Source: Roseovarius sp.
Lineage (GTDB): Bacteria; Pseudomonadota; Alphaproteobacteria; Rhodobacterales; Rhodobacteraceae
Direction: 5' to 3'
DNA length: 11,199 nt
Assembly (NCBI GenBank): GCA_023260815.1
Contig: JALQUE010000047.1
Coordinates: 1 to 11,199, forward strand
Below, piece after piece: positions 6,415 to 11,199 of the stretch. Made by a program: the position numbers and the translations under genes. The notes under the pieces were generated by a model. The model searched no databases and had not been told where the DNA came from. It saw nothing but the letters and a program-made list of their open reading frames with translations. Each line of letters starts with the position of its first letter. Position 1 is the stretch's first letter.

Positions 6415-9400
6415 ATGGCACGCTTTTTCATCGACCGGCCGGTCTTTGCCTGGGTGATCTCGATCCTGATCATGGGCATCGGCATTCTGGCCATTCGCAC
6501 GCTTCCGGTTGCGCAATACCCGCAGATTGCGCCGCCCTCGGTCACGATCACGGCGAATTATCCCGGCGCGTCGGCAAACACCGTGGCCAACACCGTCACT
6601 CAAGTGATCGAGCAGCAGATGACCGGGCTTGACCGGCTACGCTATTTTTCCTCCAGCTCAACCGCCGCCGGCAGGGCCGAAGTAACGCTGACCTTCGAGA
6701 CCGGCACAGACGCCGATATCGCGCAGGTGCAGGTTCAGAACAAACTCAGTCAGGCCACACCCCTTCTGCCGGAAACCGTGCAGCGTCAGGGCCTTACCGT
6801 TGAAAAATCATCTGCCGGATTCCTGATGGTCGTGGCGCTGATCTCGACAGATGGCACGCTCGAGCAGGTGGACCTGGCCGATTACATGGTCAGCAACCTC
6901 GTCGATGAACTCAGCCGGATACAGGGCGTCGGATCGGTCAATGTGTTTGGTGGACAATACGCCATGCGCATCTGGCTGGACCCCGCGAAACTCGCCGCAT
7001 TCGAGTTGACGCCGGCCGATATCGTGGCGGCGGTCTCGGCACAGAACGCGCAGATATCGGCGGGCGCCTTCGGTGCGCGCCCCACCGTCGACGGACAACA
7101 ACTCAACGCCACGATCACGGCGCAGTCCCTGTTGCGCACCCCCGAGGATTTCCGCCAGATCGTGCTGCGCGCCGAAACCGATGGCGGTCTGGTGCTGCTG
7201 GATGATGTGGCGCGCGTCGAAATCGGCGCCGAGAACTATGCCACTATTGCCCGGTTCAACGCCGATCCGGCGTCGGGCATGGCGATCACGCTGGCGCCCG
7301 GCGCAAACGCGCTGGACACCGCGACCGCGGTCAAGGACCGGATGGCCGAATTTGCCCGCTTCTTCCCAGAGGGCGTCGATTACGTCATCCCCTACGACAC
7401 CACGCCATTTGTCGAAATTTCGATCAAGGAAGTGGTCAAGACCCTGTTCGAGGCGATCGGTCTGGTCTTTCTGGTGATGTTCCTGTTCCTGCAGAACCTG
7501 CGCGCCACGCTGATCCCGACATTGGCGGTTCCCGTGGTGCTGTTGGGCACGTTCGGGGTGCTGGCGGCGGCGGGGTTCACCATCAACACGCTGACCATGC
7601 TGGCCATGGTGCTGGCGATCGGCCTGCTGGTGGATGACGCCATCGTGGTGGTCGAGAACGTCGAGCGCATCATGGAAGAAGAAGGTCTGCCCCCGCGCGA
7701 AGCCACCCACAAATCGATGGGCCAGATCACCGGGGCGCTGATCGGGATTGCCATGGTGCTGTCGGCGGTCTTTGTGCCGATGGCGTTCTTTCCCGGCTCG
7801 ACCGGGGTGATCTATCAGCAATTCGCGATCACCATCGTCTCGGCCATGGCCTTGTCGGTGGTGGTTGCGCTGACACTGACCCCGGCGCTTTGCGCGTCGT
7901 TGCTCAAGCCCAAGGGGCACGCGGCCAAACGCGGGCCATTCGGCTGGTTCAACACCGGGTTTTCGGGGCTGACAAACGGCTATACCGGCACCGTGCGCTG
8001 GAGTGTGCGCCGCCCGTTCCGCGTTGGCGTGATTTATCTGGCGCTGGCGGCGGTGATGGTGGCACTGTTCCTGCGCACGCCCACGGGCTTTCTGCCCGAA
8101 GAGGATCAGGGCATTCTGTTCACCTTGATCCAGACCCCCACAGGCGCCACCGCCGAACGCACGCTGGACGTGGTCAAACAGGTCGAGGACTATTACCTCA
8201 ACGAGGAAACCGAGGTCGTGGATTCGATGTTCGGCGTCGTCGGCTTCAGCTTTGCAGGGCGCGGTCAGAACATGGGTCTGGCCTTCGTGCAGCTGAAAGA
8301 CTGGGCCGAGCGCCCTGCCCCGCAACAAAGCGTGCAGGCACTGGCGGGACGGGCCTTTGGCGCGTTCAGTCAGATACAGGACGCGCAAGTGTTCCCCATC
8401 GTGCCGCCGTCGGTGATCGAGCTTGGCAACGTGTCGGGCTTCGATTTCTACCTGCAGGCGCGTGACGGCCAAAGCCACGAGGATCTTGTCGCCGCGCGCA
8501 ACCGACTACTTGGGGCCGCCGCGCAAAGCCCCCTGATTGCCTCGGCCCGTCCAAGCGGGCTTGAGGATGCCGCGCAATTCAATCTGGATATCGACTGGCG
8601 CAAGGCCGGTGCGATGGGGCTGACGCCCACCGATGTCGGTCAGCTTCTGCAGATAGCATGGGCCGGCACCTATGTGAACGATTTCATCGATCAGGGTCGG
8701 ATCAAGCGCGTCTACGTTCAGGGCGAGGCCGATGCCCGCGCCACGCCGACCGATATCGACAAATGGCGCGTGCGCAATGCCAGCGGCGGATTGGTGCCGT
8801 TCTCCAACTTCGCCGAAGGACGATGGGATTACGGGGCGCAGGGGCTTTATCGCTACAATGGCGTGCCGTCGATCCAGATTCAGGGCTCGCCCGCACAGGG
8901 CGTCACCACCGGCGAGGCCATGGCCGAGATGGAGCGATTGGTGAGCGAGCTTGGCACCGGCTATAATCTGGCATGGACCGGCCTGTCGCTGGAAGAGCGG
9001 CAGTCGGGCAATCAGGCGCCGTTGCTTTATGCGCTGTCGCTGGCGGCGGTGTTCCTGTCTCTGGCGGCTTTGTACGAAAGCTGGTCCATTCCCTTCGCGG
9101 TGATGCTGGCCATGCCGATCGGCATTCTGGGCGCGCTGACCGGCGCATGGCTGGGCGGGTTCGAAAACGGTGTGTTCTTTCAGGTCGGCCTTTTGACGGT
9201 CATCGGCCTGACCGGCAAGAACGCCATCCTCATCGTGGAATTCGCCCGCGACCGATACGAAGCCGGAGAGCGCGTGATCGACGCCGTGGCCGAAGCCGCG
9301 CGCCAGCGATTTCGCCCGATCATCATGACGTCTATGGCGTTCTCGCTTGGCGTGCTGCCGCTGGTTCTGAGTTCGGGTGCAGGCTCCGGCGGGCGCAACG

Positions 9401-9534
9401 CCATCGGGTCGGGCGTTCTGGCAGGCACGCTGTCGGCCACGGTGCTGGGGGTGGTCTTTGTACCGCTGTTTTTCATGATCGTGACACGGCTGTTCCGCCG
9501 GGGCGGCGGGGGCCACAAGCGCGACAAGGCCTGA
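6415..9534 (+). CDS. AcrB-type RND multidrug efflux permease (HAE1 family)
   Basis: A 1039-residue inner-membrane proton/drug antiporter, close to the 1049 residues of AcrB. It opens with the typical MARFFIDRPVFAWVISILIM first helix, followed by the large porter loop (PVAQYPQIAPPSVTITANYPG), helices 2-6 (about 335-500), helix 7 near 540, a second porter loop and helices 8-12 (about 860-1025). The proton-relay residues are all present: Asp407 and Asp408 in GLLVDDAIVVVENVERIM, Lys935 in GLTGKNAILIVEF, Arg965 in RQRFRPIIMTS, and Thr972. They match Asp407, Asp408, Lys940, Arg971 and Thr978 of AcrB, so the pump should be functional. It works as a trimer with the adaptor encoded 24 nt upstream. No outer-membrane factor gene follows; the next gene is convergent. 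AAAGGG at 6401-6406 lies 8 nt before the start. The substrate cannot be read from the sequence; hydrophobic drugs, bile-salt-like compounds or solvents are usual for the family. Confidence 0.97.
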   Translation: MARFFIDRPVFAWVISILIMGIGILAIRTLPVAQYPQIAPPSVTITANYPGASANTVANTVTQVIEQQMTGLDRLRYFSSSSTAAGRAEVTLTFETGTDADIAQVQVQNKLSQATPLLPETVQRQGLTVEKSSAGFLMVVALISTDGTLEQVDLADYMVSNLVDELSRIQGVGSVNVFGGQYAMRIWLDPAKLAAFELTPADIVAAVSAQNAQISAGAFGARPTVDGQQLNATITAQSLLRTPEDFRQIVLRAETDGGLVLLDDVARVEIGAENYATIARFNADPASGMAITLAPGANALDTATAVKDRMAEFARFFPEGVDYVIPYDTTPFVEISIKEVVKTLFEAIGLVFLVMFLFLQNLRATLIPTLAVPVVLLGTFGVLAAAGFTINTLTMLAMVLAIGLLVDDAIVVVENVERIMEEEGLPPREATHKSMGQITGALIGIAMVLSAVFVPMAFFPGSTGVIYQQFAITIVSAMALSVVVALTLTPALCASLLKPKGHAAKRGPFGWFNTGFSGLTNGYTGTVRWSVRRPFRVGVIYLALAAVMVALFLRTPTGFLPEEDQGILFTLIQTPTGATAERTLDVVKQVEDYYLNEETEVVDSMFGVVGFSFAGRGQNMGLAFVQLKDWAERPAPQQSVQALAGRAFGAFSQIQDAQVFPIVPPSVIELGNVSGFDFYLQARDGQSHEDLVAARNRLLGAAAQSPLIASARPSGLEDAAQFNLDIDWRKAGAMGLTPTDVGQLLQIAWAGTYVNDFIDQGRIKRVYVQGEADARATPTDIDKWRVRNASGGLVPFSNFAEGRWDYGAQGLYRYNGVPSIQIQGSPAQGVTTGEAMAEMERLVSELGTGYNLAWTGLSLEERQSGNQAPLLYALSLAAVFLSLAALYESWSIPFAVMLAMPIGILGALTGAWLGGFENGVFFQVGLLTVIGLTGKNAILIVEFARDRYEAGERVIDAVAEAARQRFRPIIMTSMAFSLGVLPLVLSSGAGSGGRNAIGSGVLAGTLSATVLGVVFVPLFFMIVTRLFRRGGGGHKRDKA

Positions 9535-9542
9535 CCATGACA

Positions 9543-9572
9543 CGCGGCGCCCGCCCGAAAACGGGCGCCGCG
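9543..9572. terminator. Bidirectional terminator hairpin between convergent genes
   Basis: CGCGGCGCCCG (9543-9553) pairs perfectly with CGGGCGCCGCG (9562-9572) around an 8-nt loop, giving an 11-bp GC stem. It fills the gap between the permease stop (9532-9534) and the Usp stop (complement of 9574-9576). A shorter alternative stem with an AAAA loop also forms (9552-9557 with 9562-9567). There is no T-run on either side, so it may act with Rho or by blocking readthrough and 3' degradation. Confidence 0.6.
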
Positions 9573-9573
9573 G

Positions 9574-10020
9574 TCAGACCACCAGCACCGGGACCGTCGA
9601 AATCCCGGTAACCTTGTGGGACACGCTGCCCAGAAGATACCCCTCGACCGAGCCCATGCCACGACTACCGATCACGATCAGGTCCATCCCGTGCTCTTCG
9701 GCGAATTTCACGATCGTCCGCGAGGCAGGCCCGGATTTCACGAAAGCCCGCACATCGGTCCGGCCCGCCTTGTGCGCAAGGGTCTTGGCATATTCCGCCA
9801 CCTCCTTGGCATGGGCGCGCATGATATCGTCCAGATTTCCGGGATCATCCGGGCGCACCATCGACAGCGACGCCTCGAGCATCGAATGGTGCCGATACAC
9901 CGTCAGGATCGTGATCTTGATCGCGTCGCCGCTACAGGCCCGCGACAACTCCAGCGCGGTTTCAAGGGCTTTTTCGGCATTGGGCGAGCCATCGAACGGA
10001 ACAAGGATTGATGTGAACAT
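9574..10020 (-). CDS. UspA-family universal stress protein, ATP-binding type
   Basis: A 148-residue single-domain cytosolic protein of the Usp fold. Its first strand and loop read MFTSILVPFDGS, with Asp10 at the adenine site, and the ATP-binding signature G-2x-G-9x-G-S is intact: Gly118, Gly121, Gly131, Ser132 in GSRGMGSVEGYLLGS. It ends with the usual STVPVLVV strand. The frame is open to an ATG at 10050, but AGGAGAG lies just before the ATG at 10020 and the Usp domain begins there, so the shorter form is chosen. It starts 13 nt after the stop of a TRAP transporter large permease and is clearly co-transcribed with it. In Halomonas elongata the equivalent protein TeaD binds ATP and modulates the TRAP transporter TeaABC, so a similar transporter-tuning role is likely here (inference from gene order). 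A general stress role is the alternative. Confidence 0.95.
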   Translation of the reverse strand: MFTSILVPFDGSPNAEKALETALELSRACSGDAIKITILTVYRHHSMLEASLSMVRPDDPGNLDDIMRAHAKEVAEYAKTLAHKAGRTDVRAFVKSGPASRTIVKFAEEHGMDLIVIGSRGMGSVEGYLLGSVSHKVTGISTVPVLVV

Positions 10021-10033
10021 CCGTCTCTCCTGA

Positions 10034-11199
10034 CTACTTCGCAAAGGCAAGATCGCGTAGGAACAATGCGATCTGCGGGAAGAAGATCAGCGCCACCGCG
10101 ACCGACAACAGAATGAAGATGAAGGGCGGCGTGCCCCGGATCACCTCCATGTAGGGGCGCTTGAACACGGCGATGGCGGTGAAGATATCGCAGCCGAACG
10201 GCGGCGTTGCCGACCCGATCGCCACTTGCAGCGTGATGATCGTGCCGACCAGGACCGGATCAAGCCCCACCGAGTCCACCACCGGCGCAAAGATCGGCAC
10301 CAGCACGAGGATCACCACGATGGGATCCACGAACATGCAGCCGACAAAGAACGCAATGGAGATCACGAACAGAACTCCGATTTGATCCATCTGGTCGATG
10401 CCGATCCCGCCAAGGATCTGCTGCGGGATCTGCGCGAACGAGATCACCCACGAAAAAGCCGCGCCAACACCCACCAGGATGAACACCACCGCCGTGATGA
10501 GGCCCGTGGATTTGGCCGTGTCATAGACCCCCTTGAGGTCCAGTTCCCGGAAAATCACCACCTCAAGGATCAGCGCATAGAGGACACAGGCCGCCGCCGC
10601 CTCGGTCGGGCTGAAGATACCCCCATAGATGCCGCCGATGATGATCACCGGAAAGCCAAGCGGCCAGAGCGCCTTGCGCCCGGCGGTCAGCCGTTCCGAC
10701 CAGCTGAATTTCGGCTCGGTCGGCACCTTGTGGCGGACCGCGTAGATCCAGGAATAGACCGAAAACAGGAACAGGATCAGCAGACCCGGCCCGATCCCGG
10801 CGATGAACAGCTCGGCGATGGACGTGTTTGACACAACGCCATAGATGATCATCCCGATCGACGGCGGTATCAGAAACGCGATATCCGACGCATTCACGAT
10901 CAGCGCCAGAATGAAACTGTCTTTGTAGCCCGCCTTTTGCATACGTGGCCGCAACGGCGAGCCGATGGCCACGACCGTCGCCTGGGTGGATCCCGACACC
11001 GCGCCAAACATCGTGCAGGCCGCCGCCGTGGACACCGCCAGTCCGCCTTTCAAGTGACCCACGAAAGCCATGACAAGATCGATCAGCCGATTGGCAGACT
11101 GGCCGCGCGTCATGATGTCAGCCGCGAAAATGAACATCGGCACGGCAATCAGCGATGCAGGCCGAATGCCGGCCATGATCTGCTGGATCATGGTCTCAA
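10034..11199 (-). CDS. TRAP transporter large permease (DctM family), N-terminus cut off
   Basis: This is the main membrane subunit of a tripartite ATP-independent periplasmic transporter, which uses an ion gradient to take up a solute delivered by a binding protein. The fragment has 388 complete codons and no stop up to the window edge; the frame continues upstream of the ATG at 11191 (Glu-Thr-Met), and family members have about 425-440 residues, so roughly 40-50 N-terminal residues are missing. Conserved DctM segments are FGAVSGSTQATVVAIGSPLRPRM, FLIPPSIGMIIYGVVSNTSIAELFIAGIGPG, GGIYGGIFSPTEAAAACVLYAL, GCMFVDPIVVILVLVPIFAPVV and GSATPPFGCDIFTAIAVFKRPYMEV, spread over about ten membrane spans. 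The binding protein and small permease are presumably beyond the right edge. The UspA gene follows after 13 nt, an arrangement like teaABCD. The substrate cannot be told from this subunit; organic acids or compatible solutes are plausible. Confidence 0.95.
   Translation of the reverse strand, partial: ETMIQQIMAGIRPASLIAVPMFIFAADIMTRGQSANRLIDLVMAFVGHLKGGLAVSTAAACTMFGAVSGSTQATVVAIGSPLRPRMQKAGYKDSFILALIVNASDIAFLIPPSIGMIIYGVVSNTSIAELFIAGIGPGLLILFLFSVYSWIYAVRHKVPTEPKFSWSERLTAGRKALWPLGFPVIIIGGIYGGIFSPTEAAAACVLYALILEVVIFRELDLKGVYDTAKSTGLITAVVFILVGVGAAFSWVISFAQIPQQILGGIGIDQMDQIGVLFVISIAFFVGCMFVDPIVVILVLVPIFAPVVDSVGLDPVLVGTIITLQVAIGSATPPFGCDIFTAIAVFKRPYMEVIRGTPPFIFILLSVAVALIFFPQIALFLRDLAFAK

Noticed and set aside
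6808..8478. A 556-codon open frame on the minus strand inside the permease gene
   Set aside because: The product is rich in His, Arg, Gln and Gly with no domain pattern; it is a frame shadow of the RND permease on the opposite strand.
8506..9543. A 345-codon minus-strand open frame antisense to the end of the permease
   Set aside because: Same codon-bias shadow; it would also have to read through the convergent terminator, and its product resembles no protein I know.

Overview
The window looks like chromosomal DNA from a GC-rich alphaproteobacterium, most likely of the Rhodobacterales/Roseobacter group. The basis is the GC- and CTG-rich codon use, a malate synthase G paired with a divergent IclR-type regulator, a TRAP transporter operon ending in a UspA gene, and an RND efflux pair. 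This assignment is inference; no rRNA or tRNA gene is present.

Layout, left to right. Positions 1-1621 (minus) hold the first 540 codons of malate synthase G (glcB), which runs off the left edge. It is divergent from an IclR-family regulator (1722-2528, plus). The 100-bp gap between them carries a three-half-site palindromic array that overlaps the regulator's ribosome binding site. Next is a gene-free stretch of about 610 bp (2529-3139) with an AT-rich core and several inverted repeats. A secreted M1-type zinc peptidase follows (3140-5101, plus), then a membrane fusion protein (5242-6390) and an AcrB-type RND permease (6415-9534). These three could form one transcription unit, although a weak internal promoter may lie at 5147-5175. 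From the right edge, a TRAP transporter large permease (10034 to the edge, minus, N-terminus cut off) is followed after 13 nt by a UspA-type ATP-binding protein (9574-10020, minus). The pump and the Usp gene converge on a strong GC hairpin at 9543-9572.

Functionally, glcB with its IclR regulator is a glyoxylate-assimilation module. The peptidase/RND block is an envelope module: a periplasmic metalloprotein plus a proton-driven exporter that lacks its own outer-membrane channel gene. The TRAP/Usp block is a solute-uptake module resembling the TeaABC-TeaD arrangement, in which a Usp tunes transporter activity.

I found no CRISPR array, insertion sequence, integrase, tRNA or clearly new multi-gene system. 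The items most worth a second look are the peptidase lacking a GAMEN motif beside an efflux pump, the palindrome-rich AT island at 2800-2935, the triple half-site operator at 1686-1711, and the change in codon use inside glcB.
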